A stretch of DNA of 64,000 bases from Gelatoporia subvermispora B (lineage: Eukaryota > Basidiomycota > Agaricomycetes > Polyporales > Gelatoporiaceae), in NCBI GenBank assembly GCA_000320605.2, contig KB445821.1, forward strand, positions 83,703-147,702. Direction: 5' to 3'. Both the position numbers and the translations under genes were made by a program. Positions 38,667 through 49,923 of the stretch are shown here, one piece after another. Each line of letters opens with the position of its first letter. The first letter of the stretch is position 1. The notes beneath the pieces are model-generated. The model searched no databases. It saw only the letters and a program-made list of their open reading frames with translations, and had not been told where the DNA came from.

Positions 38667-39706
38667 TTAGTTCGCAATACGTATGAGAGGACTCTGGTCA
38701 AAGGAGACAAGCCCACATACAAAATGTCCTGCATCAGGGACACGGCTGACAGATAGGTGCTGTCGCAGCGCAAGGACCGAGTCGTGCAAAGACTGAGGTT
38801 TGTTGAATGCAATTTTCTCAGAACACAAGGCGATTGAGGGCAGGAGAACAGGTTTAACGTACATCGCGTCGTAGTTCTCGTCTAGGATGACGTGAGTCTC
38901 GACGCTATACGGGAGGTCCCTCCAGTGATCCGTCGCGAGACAATGTGGTTCGCGGTGATCATACGCATCGTTTTCGTGGATCTTATGGCATGCGCGTTTT
39001 GCGCTCGGTCATTCGCCTCCCGAGGCAGGCACGTCCAGTAGGCCATGTTTTTGCACCGTAGCGCATGAAGTGGCGGATGGCCTTGATGCATTCCTCGACA
39101 GCTTCGAGGTCGGTCAGGAGGTATGTGGCTGCATATTGAGCAAGTCATTGCACTCACGGATTACTTTCGATACCCCAGTCAACTGTGCCTGGTTCAGCAC
39201 TGCGGACCACCCATGGCTGTGCCAATCCAGCGACCACGCCTCCCTCATCAGCGGTACGCTACCTTCTTCGAGCCTTCAAAAGCGAGGCAATCACGGGTTC
39301 CCAAACTTCTCAATGCAATGTGATGTACATCAAGTTAGACATGCACATTGAGAGAGGAAGAGATACTTACGGGGCCCGGCGCAATAGATGAAGACTAGGG
39401 TCATTACATGCGTCGCATGACGCGGTGGTGCGTCTCGTTTTGCTGCAACTCTGAGATCTGAGGCCTGAGGCCTGGAGCAATAGCGTTGGGATATTTAAAA
39501 ACAAGTGTAGAAAGCGCATACATTGGATCTGATCGGAGGAAAGCCTGAGGCGTCCCGGAGATTGCCAACGCTCTCATGGAACGGTGACGTCGGCTCCAGT
39601 GAGGGCGCTCAATGTCAAGTGTATCAACATTCATCCTCGTGACCAGTTTTCTAGAGGGGATGGCGCTTGTTCTGCCTTCGCCCGAGGCGGGTTCCTCGAG
39701 TCCCAA
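38667..39706 (-). pseudogene. Alpha/beta-hydrolase, decayed copy 2
   Basis: Minus-strand blocks in family order: a YLLTDLEAVEECIKAIRHFM segment (39122-39063), then a region with several stops, VETHVILDENYDAM, HDSVLALRQHLSV and VPDAGHF (about 38720), where the last His matches the catalytic histidine region of the family. The block around the nucleophile is shattered by stops and frame changes. The copy at 44.8-46.1 kb aligns with it. Function of the ancestral enzyme unknown. Confidence 0.6.
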
Positions 39707-39719
39707 GTGTCATGAATCT

Positions 39720-40555
39720 CTACCTCGTACCTTACAGTACCAGAAGCAAAGATAACTAGGAATATCACGAACTCATGCATGTGCGGAGCATCGGTCAAGT
39801 CCTCGGGCTCTCTCCACTTGCTATGTCATGATCGAACGCCACGGCCGCGGCCGCACAAGAAGTATTAGCTCTGATCTGGCATTGGTCTCAACGCGGTCCA
39901 CATTGCAGTGATGTGATGGAGCGTACGCGACGCATGACTAGTACTAGTAAGTTACGAAGCACCCCGAAACCGGAACACAAAGTCCATAGCGCCGCCGTTA
40001 GGTTGGCGGCCCGCCGACCTAACGATGCACGTCTCGATAATATTTCACCACTCCCCTCCTTGTCATAACGCATTTCCCCCTACCCCAGTGCCGCAGTGAT
40101 ATTGATTATCACCCTTCTCCTGCCTTGCCTATGGCTTTCATATTCGTCAAAAGGGTGCTCTTCCTCCCAGTCCGAAGCAAGTCTTAGGTGGACTGTTATC
40201 CGTCCTACGTCGCAAATATGCTTGGCTGTTCTTCCATGATTTTTTTAGCTGTATGGTGCGAGCCCCTGTAGTGCTCATCTTGTCAGCACTAATTCTCACA
40301 AACCGTTCTAGGTGATATCAGCATGCTGAGAATTTTCGGACGCTCCGTAGTGGTCATCAGCTCATTCTAAGCGGCGCATGAGATATTCGGCAAGAGATCT
40401 GCGATGTACTCTCAGCGAGCCGCGATCAAAACCGTCCAACTGTGCGCCCTTCGATGTCTCATGATTGAGGGGCTCACTGGAGTACAGCTCTTGCCTCGTG
40501 TCCACAGTGTCATTCATGAACGTTGAGCCTGTTTTCTTTACAATTCACAAAAGGC
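39720..40555. other. No recognisable gene
   Basis: Includes pyrimidine-rich sequence around 40045-40170. No motif was recognised. Confidence 0.35.
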
Positions 40556-40740
40556 ATTTCGGGGCCAGTTACCGTACGATGCACTCAAAGGGATATTACA
40601 CCGATTTTGAGCGTGTGTCGGCGCTCCTGCTGCGCTCAACGCTGCAAGGTCCTTCTCCGGATGCACTAGAGAAGAACATCGATCTGTATGCTACCATGCA
40701 CTTCCTGTGTCTTCCAAATTTGCTGACTCAAGCTTGTATA

Positions 40741-41110
40741 TAGGCCAGTGGATGCGCTGATCATGAAGGTCTCAATCAATTACAACATAGGAGATGTTCC
40801 TGGAGACCTTATATGTCCCAAAATACAGGACTTGTCAAACTTCGCTACAGGCGTCCCCGGCGCGACATCTGCATTCCTCGATATCTTCCCCATCCGTTAG
40901 TTGCTCATATAATTTGCTCTAAATCCGGTAAGGTGGGGCTAACCAGATTCTCCGCTGTCAGGTGAGCTTCATGATGACTTTAGGTCTCTATCTCGCGATC
41001 CGCATGTTTATTCAAAGCCCGAAAACTTTGATCCGTTGCGGTACTTGCATGCAGATGGAGTGAGCCCTATATCGCACATCTTCGGTCATGGACAACGGCG
41101 AATGTGTTGT
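40741..41110 (+). pseudogene. Cytochrome P450 fragment on the opposite strand
   Basis: Forward strand: IQDLSNFATGVPGATSAFLD, matching the [10 protein letters not shown] block of the neighbouring P450s; then RDPHVYSKPENFDPLRYLHA and, just after, a degenerate haem loop FGHGQRRMC. The region between these blocks (helices F to K) is missing, so only two pieces of a CYP5144-like gene survive. Orientation is opposite to copies C and D. Confidence 0.6.
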
Positions 41111-41114
41111 ATCT

Positions 41115-41745
41115 GCCTGATGATGGTCCCTTGGTCTATATTATATCGAAGCATCTGCTACTACATAGCGCAAGACTTATTGACGTGTCACATCTCAACG
41201 ATCTCTACACCACTTCGCATGAGATCCCCAAAGATCCGCCTGGCTAGCATGTCATAAGGAGACATAACATACGCCACCGCTTATGCCATAACCTGAGCAA
41301 CATTAGCCACTATATTCATCTAATCATCATGACACGCTCAGTCGAGCATAAGGATGGGCTGTACGAATGATCCACATCATCTTAGGCATCGTTCGTGGCA
41401 GCTATCAGCGGGCAGAAGCGCAGTCTGTCTGGTTCATTGGGTGTTGCATTCCTACGTTCAATGGTCCAGGCTCCTGGTATACTACGGAAATTGTCCCGTG
41501 GGTTAGGGCGCGGGAAGCCGTTATAGGACTTCATCGGTTTGAGTTTGGCTCATGGAAGATCCGCCGCCCACTCCAGAATCAATATGTCACGAAGTGGGGC
41601 TTTCTCAATGGCGATAGTCCTGCAGGAGCTCCAGTAGCCGTAGTCTCGGCACCATACCATATGAGGTTTCTCTCGTTAGAGTACTCTCACTGTATCTCGT
41701 ACGTTTGATCGTTGTAGCAGGCATCACGTGCATTCGCATACACCG
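41115..41745. other. No recognisable gene
   Basis: A 113-aa forward frame (41367-41708) has no recognisable motif and overlaps the P450-C 3' flank. Confidence 0.3.
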
Positions 41746-41750
41746 GAAGC

Positions 41751-43876
41751 TCATACATCGAGTAATGCCCTGACGGCTGACGAACGCAGCTTGACCGAGC
41801 ACTTTACATGGACAGGATGGCTGCCGTAAATATCGGCATGAGCATCTATCTGTTTGACTTCTATCTGCACTCACCTGATCATCTCCGGGGTGTACATCAC
41901 GTCGACAGATTCCGGTTCAACGTTTTGATCTTTTGCCGGACTAATCGTAAACAGGTGCAGAGTCATGGACACTGCGGCGAATAGGGAGTCGTCCGCGAGA
42001 CGCTCGCCTGGGCACGCACTATGGATTGCGCAGTGATGAGCGCATCTAGCCTAGCAGAACAGGTGAATTGAAGCGGGAATGTAGGACACACCGGCGGCCG
42101 TAGCCAAATGCAAATGCTCGCGGGTCGGGGTTGATACCACTATCTTGTTCGCCAAGGTATCGCTCGGGTTTGAAATCCATAGGATCTGGATAGATCACGG
42201 GATCGTGAAGTATAGCCCTGTACAATATTGAAGAAGTCCGCGTGAGCTGAGTCGGATCGGAGCATGACCATACCAGCTGTTCGCAAATACGATCGAACCA
42301 GCTCTGAGGTGGTACCCTTTGTAGACATCATCTCTAGTTAGCCTATGCGGAAGCGCTGCGAAATGGGTGAAATCATTCATAGGTCCTTTTCAACAACAGC
42401 GCGAACTCACAGAGCGGTGCCACTGGGTTCCATCTATATATTTCACGGATGACGGCCTCGATGTAGGGTAGATGCGGACGGTCGCCAGAATTCGGTAGAC
42501 GGTTTGGGCCGACAACCCTCTCAAGCTCCTCTTGTGCACGTCTCTGCACGTCAGGGCAAACACTCATGGAGAGGAAGAAGGATTCTATTGCCGACACGCT
42601 CTGCACGACCGACATGAGCGCCTTTTTCTGCGGTATATCTGGGCTACTTACTGTATCAGATCCGCCTGGGTCCCACCTGGTCAAGCATCTGGATCCAACG
42701 AGTTCTAGTAAGGGCACTGACCGCCGTACAGACCAACAGCCGTCCATCGGAAGATATTGTCTTGATCTGCGGTTCTCTCAGGATGATTTTCAATCACGTT
42801 GGCAATGAAGGAAGACGTTGCCGTCCCTTGTTTCTAACGTCTGTATAAAGAAATGTTTCGCGTAAGGTGATACATCGCGCTTACGACTTGTTGTTCGATG
42901 ACTTCGTACTCCTCATCCCGGATCCTTTTCATCCGCTGCCGCCATTCTCCAGCTTTCCGTTTGAATCCGGCGCCAGGAAACCAGTTTGGGACCAATCGCA
43001 CTTATTCAAGTCTTCAGACAGGGACGGAGAGGTACGGGAGCAACTTTCACTCACAGATAGGGAGCACATCGACAAAGTACGCTCCAGGGGTGGTTGCAGC
43101 AGAGAAGTCGCTAGTAGCCTGGTCCGCTAGCGTAAGTAAGGGATCATCGATATCCTTTACGTTGCGCCCATGTGATATGTTCAAAACGATGCTCCCCACA
43201 AGCCTAAGTCTTGTGAGTACAAAATAGTCTCTCGAGAACTCCTGTCTTTCTCACCAGCGAATGTGCGCTCGCAACGCAGACGGATCCTCAGCGATACGAG
43301 CCAGGAACAGCTGAACCTTCTGCAGATACATCGGATAGAGTACCTTGGAAGAGCGGGTACTGATCACGTCCGCAAGGAGCTTGCGCATCTCGCGATACCG
43401 TGGGCCATATGCGCACAATGGGAGCGCATCCTTGTATCCAACCCTGCAAGGCATCTACATGAGTACACCAGTAGCTCTCATAGTGCGTGCCGCCTGGACG
43501 TACAGTTCACCCGCCATAGGCAACGTGGGTCTATCGGAATAAATCGTGCTCCTCTTCTCGAGCAGATCGGATACAACTTTTGGGGAACTCAGGACTACGA
43601 TTTCTGTTCCAAGTGCAGAAAGATGAATGATATCCCCTGATAGGCCAAGTGAGCTCTACCATAGTGCGGGGCAATGTGAAACGCACCGTATTGCTTTGCC
43701 CACTCAGCAAATTGCAGCCACGTGCGTCCTTGGGGCATGTGTAGTGCATTGTCTATGAAAGGTAGTTTGGGTGGTCCTGGAGGAACCGGGCCTCGACGTC
43801 GTAAACAACATCTGCATGCCGCAAGTGCGACGAGGAGTAGCGACCAGTAGAGAAACATCAGCCTAAGAGCAGCCAA
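41751..43876 (-). CDS. CYP5144-like cytochrome P450, copy C (intact)
   Basis: Exons 43687-43876, 43504-43636, 43255-43443, 43055-43203, 42885-43000, 42722-42833, 42411-42665, 42274-42355, 42092-42217, 41875-42018, 41751-41820; 1566 nt, 521 aa, in frame. An N-terminal hydrophobic anchor is followed by [40 protein letters not shown] (helix B region), [35 protein letters not shown] at the I-helix position, [19 protein letters not shown] with the ExxR motif, and the haem loop [17 protein letters not shown], whose RRACPG is formed across an intron. A 24-nt GTAAG..CAG stretch inside 42411-42665 is too short to be an intron and reads in frame, so it was kept. The I-helix has SDT rather than the usual DTT. 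Substrate unknown. Confidence 0.88.
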
Positions 43877-44799
43877 TGGTATCAGTTACTTGATATAGCG
43901 TCCCAGCAGAGAATCCTACCTCCAAAACCTCGTATTAAGTTCTGATTTTTGAGAGCAGGCTGACAGACGGCGGATAGTCTCAAGCCGTTCTGTCATGCGA
44001 AGTCAGCACGCGGGGACATTGCAATTAGGACGATGTCCTCTATTCGGGGCGCTAAATTGGCCGATTGCACCAAGAATGGGCCACGCTTTTGCCGCGAGGC
44101 GCCGCGATCCACATCTCGGTGACACCAAGTATGGTACTGCAGAGCAGTGATGGCTGGTCATTATTCGGCGGATGATGCTGAATGCCGACCACGAGAGGAC
44201 AGCAATATCTGTGGATATCTTCAACATCGGGCAAGAAATAAGCCACTAGACCCTTTGAGATCTTTGACATACGTTGCGGCCATGAAACCATACGGAGCGA
44301 GCATGGATTTGATCAGCTTATGACCCTACCGCGATGTCGCGGAACATTGGTAAAGCATCACACTAGGCAGCATTATGAAGACAGTCGCCTCCTACAGTGC
44401 CCGTCTCAGTGGCGTGTGAAGAGAGTGCAACCAACACAGACTGCAGGTGGACGTCAAGGCCATCGCACTCTTTGCACGTGCTGTGGCATAAACAGCACGA
44501 GCCCCGGACCCCCGCAAACAGAGGGATATATCATCAATCGTTTGCGATGTGTGCTCAATCGCGTAGCGCGTATCCCGTCACATTCGTGTTCACAAGATGT
44601 TTTTGAGCCACGTAAAATACAGAGAAACTCGCTTGACCTGATGGTCCTCGAGCAGAACAAAATTCAGACTCTACTCTTTCTAGATTGGCCCAGGGATCTT
44701 GGGTAAATCTAACCTGACGCTACAGGGGATATGAAGTATGCAAGTTCACGATGAGGCAAAGCTTGCGCCGGCCAATTTACTCTTCGATACACAGTAGAT

Positions 44800-46090
44800 G
44801 CTTTAGTTGATATGACATTCACAGTCGGCCCCAGATGGCTGTCCCGAAATTGACCATGAATAACGCTCACAAGATGCCCCGCATCAGGGACGTGGTTGAC
44901 AGATGCATACTGTCGTAACGCAAGGGCTGAGTCGTGTGACGTCTGAAGTCCGGGTGTATTGTGTCTGTTAGAGTACGGAAGAGTGCAGGGAATTGATAGA
45001 TGCTGACGCACATGACGTCGTAGTTTTCGCCAAAGACGACATGCGATGTGGGAGGTCCCTCCAACAATCATCACGAGAAAATGCGGTTTGTGGTGCTCAC
45101 ACGCGTCATTTTCGTGGATCTTGCTACATGCGAGTTTTACGCTAGGTGCTTCGTTTCTCGCAGCAGGGACATCTAGCGGGCCATGTTTCTGCACGGTAAT
45201 ACGGAGTGTCTGTCCAATAAAAATGAAGCAATAGAATGACAATGACATGAAAGACGCACTACAAGTAACTGCAATACGAGTTCATCCCCCCGAGCTCCAC
45301 GAATATCCCTGAGCGAAGTACGCGCAGACTTCATCCCGATCAAGCCACGTATCTTGACGTCGCATGATGGCCTTATGTATCATAGCGAGGGCAACTTGAT
45401 AGCCGGTGATGTTTTTGTCGAAGACCTCTTACGTGGTCCACGGGTCTTCAACGTTGATGAGGCCAAGGTACGGGTTGTCGTTTATCGCAGAAAAGACTGT
45501 AGAGAACTCTCCCATCGCAAAAGCGGTACATTGTGAGAAGAAGAGCGACGTTTAATGCAGTTGCACCGATGGGGTGACCGATCCCGACGAGACGATTCTC
45601 ATGCAGGCGCCACGAGGTAATGGAGTGGCGAATGGCCTTGACCCGTTCCTCGACAGCTTCGAGGCCAGTCAGCAGGTATCTGCATATCGAACAAGTCATC
45701 GCACTCACGCATTTCTCTCGACACCCCAGTCAACTGCGCTTGCCTCAAACCCGCGGACCATTCATGGCTCTGCCAGTCCAGCGATCACGCCTCCCTCACG
45801 AGCGGTACGCCACCTTCGAGCTTCAAAAGCGAGTATACAACGGGTTCATAGATCTCATTATCGAATACGATATGCAGCAAGTTAGACGTGGGCTTTGACG
45901 GAGAGAGGAACACTTACGATAACCGGCGCAGTGGGTGTACAGTAGGGACAATCCATGCGGTGCAGGACGCGGTGGTGCGTATCGCTTTGCCGCAACTCTG
46001 AGGCCTGGAGGAATAGCATCTGAGTACTCGAAGGTGATCGTATACAACGTATACGTTGTACTGGTACGGAGAAAAGCCCGGGTCATTCAG
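44800..46090 (-). pseudogene. Alpha/beta-hydrolase, decayed copy 3
   Basis: Minus-strand blocks in order: AKRYAPPRPAPHGLSLLYTH (46020-45960), LEGGVPLVREA (about 45820), LDWQSHEWSAGLRQAQLTGV, YLLTGLEAVEERVKAIRHS, NRLVGIGHPIGATALNVALL (about 45590-45530), TSHVVFGENYDVM, HDSALALRQYASV, VPDAGHLV (about 44875). Blocks lie in different frames, with stops between. The nucleophile elbow GHSIGA has become GHPIGA, so the catalytic serine is lost as well. The same family as the remnants at 1.2 kb and 38.7-39.7 kb. Confidence 0.65.
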
Positions 46091-46306
46091 AAAGTTGCCA
46101 ACGACCTCAGAGAACGGTGAAGTTGGCTCCACCCAGGGCGCTCAATGTCAAGCGAATCAACGTCCGTCCTCGTGACCAGTTCTCTCGAGGGGATGGCGCT
46201 TCTTGTACGTACTCAAGTTGCAAGTGTCATGAATTTCTACATAGGACAGTACAGTAACAGAAGCAAAGATAAATAGTAATATTGTACAGCGAATAAAGAT
46301 ACACGA

Positions 46307-48499
46307 TTAGACATCGAGATTTAGTCTCTCGACATTCGGCCGTGGTCCAACTACACCCGATTGTCCACAATCTGCCTCTTTCATCTCCCACCGCGGTTCC
46401 CGTTCGTCATGCAGTGGCAATCCATTCATGGGTAGGCTCACAAGTAATCCAAGCCCGGACACTGCAATCAGAACGACCCAGAGTGTCGATATAGATTCCG
46501 CATATGCTACACGTACTTCGTCCTGGAGTGGCTGAGACAACTTCGGGATCTGCGGAATAATCGAGTACGCCATGCTCGCTCCATCGCTCTCAAAGTGCGC
46601 GCTGAACGACTCGGGAAGCCGTGCCGAGAGCCCGTTCTGGAGGATCGTCCCGCCGATCGCGACCGCCCACACCTGCACCACAAGTCGTATGTCAGCACGC
46701 TCCTCGGACAGCAGGCGACGCGACTCACCTGCGCAAGCGTCCTAAGGAACGTGTAAAATGCAAGAGCGAGAGCGCTCTGCGCAACCGGAAGCGGCGCGAG
46801 CACGGGGAAGTATCCCGTGCTGTATACGAGCCCCACACCCACGCCTGCGACGGCCTGGAACCCGACCGACGCGCCGCGCGCCGTGTCTGCGCGGAGCGTG
46901 TACAGCAAGCCCACGCCCGCGGCGGTAAGTGCCCAACCGGCCCACAGTTGTGGGCGATACTGTTTCGTGAGTCCGACGCTCAGCCCGGTGAGGATGGAGG
47001 TGGGCGCGATGGTGAAGGTGAGCCCGAAGATGGAGACGCCGGAACCGGTGGGTGAGGCGGAGTGGCAGGCTTGGTAGTAGATCGGGAGGTAGTCTGTGGA
47101 ATGGAAGGAGGAGGAGGTTAGTGAGGGGCAGAGGAGGTGGGAGGAAAGAGTGTACAGAGGAGGTTCACGTTGATGAATGAGCAAAGGAAGACTTGGAGGT
47201 AGCTGGATGTCGTTTGTGAGAATCTAATCTGGGCCCGAGAGAGGACGACGCACCCACTAAGACTTGTTCGATTCGATACAATTGAGAGTGGGACCTGTCT
47301 CAATGGTTTAGTAGGGAAAAGAAACAATTATGGCAACGCACAATGAACTTACAATTGGACAAGGACAAAAACATAATTCGTACACGAAGAAAGCCACAAT
47401 TCCGCAAAGACCGGTGATCAAAGGGATCATCACTCGAGCGGAAGTCCAGGGGTATACGGTTCCACCCCATGTGAAAGCCAGGACGCAGGCGCAGCTCGAG
47501 GCGATGATAATTCCGCTCCCGCTGTTGAGCTGTTAATGCTTCCGCATTATGGGAAGCTATGACGAACGTACAGCCAGTCAATCTTCTTCATTTTCTCTTG
47601 GAACGTTCCCGTCGGTATTGGTAGATCGAGAAAGAAGAATACCAAGAGGAATGATACTGCTGCAATAGGTACGTTCAAATCTGACATTCCCAATCAGTTG
47701 CGCATTTAAGACATGAAAACTAAGGGGAAACGTACAGAAAAGCCAACGCCAGTTACCGGGTGTCACCAGTCCACCCCCGATGACCGGCGCTACGCCTCCG
47801 GCGGCGGCCCATGTACTGCATGGAAAGTCAATCGAACATAGCCTAACATGAGAGGACGGTTACTCACAGACCAAATACTCCGGAATACGTCCCCCTTTCT
47901 CGCAGTGTCACAAGATCGGACAAGATAATTTGGGAAAGGGCAAAAATGCCGCCCGCGCCTGCACCCTGGACAGCTGTGGGATGACTGATACTGAACAACG
48001 TCTACCAAGAGTCCAGAACCCACACACCTCTCGCAGCGATCAGCATATTCATGCTCTGAGACGCTCCTCCAATTGCGCTACCAGCCGCAAAGAGAAAGAG
48101 CGAAATTAGCATGATGGGTCGTCGTCCGAAGACCTAGTGTCGTATAAGCTAAGTTTAAGGTAGATGATGATGTATAGACGCACCTCGGCGAGGCCGCCAC
48201 TCAATGGGAGAAGAGCAGTGGAGGTGAGCCCGTAAGCGCTTGGTATCCACAGAAATTGGGTTCCATGCAGGCTATCGACTATTGTGGGTAGAGCGGTCGC
48301 AATAGCGCCCTAACACAGAATACAATGAGCGGGAACAGTGGCCAAACTATGGAAACATACTGACGCTTTCAAGAATTGCAAGGAACAGTGAAACAACGAG
48401 CGACGAGAGGATGAGCCAAAACCGAATGCCCTTGCCTCTGGGAGGTACATCGGGAACGAGAGTAGAAGGAATGGAGGCTGAAACACAGCTATCAGACAT
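46307..48499 (-). CDS. MFS drug/proton antiporter-like transporter (DHA2-like)
   Basis: Multi-pass plasma-membrane transporter of about 555 aa. Eleven exons were traced; the clearest are 48365-48499 (ATG to ILES), the next two (GAIATALPTIVDSLHGTQF and VFGRRPIMLISLF), 46729-47093 and 46307-46672. MFS motif A is seen as SGGLAEVFGRRP. Other landmarks: AVQGAGAGGIFALSQIIL and GGLVTPGNWRWLF in the N-half; YLPIYYQACHSASPTGSG and LRTLAQVWAVAIGGTILQNG in the C-half, the last being the usual DHA2 penultimate region. All introns are GT-AG; one exon (YLQVFLCSFINVNLLY) needs the acceptor TCCAG near 47200 and the donor GTACAC to stay in frame. Substrate unknown. It is divergent from the SET/MYND gene at 49.9 kb. 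Confidence 0.85.
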
Positions 48500-48519
48500 A
48501 AGGAATGAGCTGGACGCAA

Positions 48520-49915
48520 GGGGACCGACCTCAGGTCACCGTCGGACCCATATAACAGGCCCAGGGTGGCGCCGCATCGCGGGACGGGCGGGGATACAAG
48601 CAGCGCAAGACTGAGTGGCGTTCGCACCAGTATCTTCCTGCCCGTTTGAGCGAATCCCGCCAGACAAGATAGCAGCACACCGGAGGCGCAAGATGGTGCC
48701 ACTGCAGACCGCGTGCAACCAAAGCCGTAGTGCGGCGGGGCGCTTGACCGTGCTCGCTGCCGTGCAGTACTCCCAGTATGGCGTACTACGATCATGCGGC
48801 CGAGTTGGGCTGCGAATTCGCCTCCTGACCTTTGATCATCTGTCATGCCGCTGTAGATCACGCCCGAGGGTGCCCTCCGGAGCGCGTCGCTTTCGCCCGG
48901 CTGATGGTACTGATGCAGAGCGGGTGAAGAACACACTGCGCGTCTTGAAGTGTGGTGGGAAGCACTGTGTTATGTCGCTTCGGAAGACTTGTGAGCGGTG
49001 TTCGGTCGGTTTGAGATGGAACACCGGGCGTCCGGAGCAACTAGCTGGCGTCGATTGTAGCTACCAGGAATTGAAGCTCGCCGTTCCACGGGTGAGACGC
49101 TTTGGTGATCCGTGAGCACTTCTGGAAAGTGACATGCTCGGGCCGCTCCCCATAGAAAGTTTCGGAATGTAGCTGAATCTATGGGGGGTGGATGCAAGAT
49201 ATCTCGAACATGCTGAGGCAAGAATCGCGAAGCCATGAGCAAGTCGAGACGCCCTAGTCGCCGGGAGGTCGCCGTGTGCTGCGCATCTACCCACAGTCAC
49301 GGGATGGGCGCTTCTGGATCAACCGTCGACCAGTCTCGACCTCTGAAAGTTCCCGGTCGCTTTCTTCCGCAATTCTGGTTGCATTTGACTCTCTGACTCG
49401 ATGCTGTGCTTTCTCTGGAAGAGACCTTCCGACTGAAGTATGCTTGCTATTACTGCTGGGCAATCTCACCGGACCGATCACGCACGTTGCGGCCATGATC
49501 GCCACGTATACCATCCGCTACGTTGGGGATTTATCAGTTTCAACATGGTGCATCGAGGCTTGAAGCCAGAAGTGCAGAGCGGCCACCTTGGTCAAGATGA
49601 GAGAGGACTCGGGATGCGGATGATTATGGTGTTACCAGGTGACTCAACGTTGATCGCCGATCGGATATCGGTCGATATATCGCTGAGAAAGGAAATCGAT
49701 GTTGATTGCCTGGTTGTGGCCCATTTCGTGTCCTCGTTTCTTCTTGATTCCTTTATCGATTACTTTCAGCTCCTTTTATTTACCTCAATCCCACGATCCA
49801 AGTACTTGCACACATCCTCAACCTCCCAAGCCCAAAAATCTATAGGCAAACTCAAGACTTCTGTTGTTGGTTGTATCGAGATTTGTACTCAAAACGCGTC
49901 CGGATCGCTTGACCT
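48520..49915. other. Divergent intergenic region, no gene recognised
   Basis: 1.4 kb between the divergently transcribed MFS and SET/MYND genes. Long minus- and plus-strand frames at 48.3-49.1 kb overlap each other and carry no motif; they reflect GC-rich composition. Promoters of both neighbours must lie here. Confidence 0.4.
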
Positions 49916-49923
49916 CTAGATTC

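Noticed and set aside
42628..42651. 24-nt intron in P450-C
   Set aside because: It has GT and AG ends but is too short to splice and is a multiple of three without a stop; copy D has a similar in-frame stretch there.
46621..47077. 144-aa and 86-aa plus-strand frames
   Set aside because: Antisense of the large MFS exon 46729-47093.
48310..48936. 208-aa minus-strand frame extending upstream of the MFS start
   Set aside because: It overlaps MFS exon 1 in a different frame and shows no motif; the frame with the MFS N-terminus starts at the ATG at 48499.
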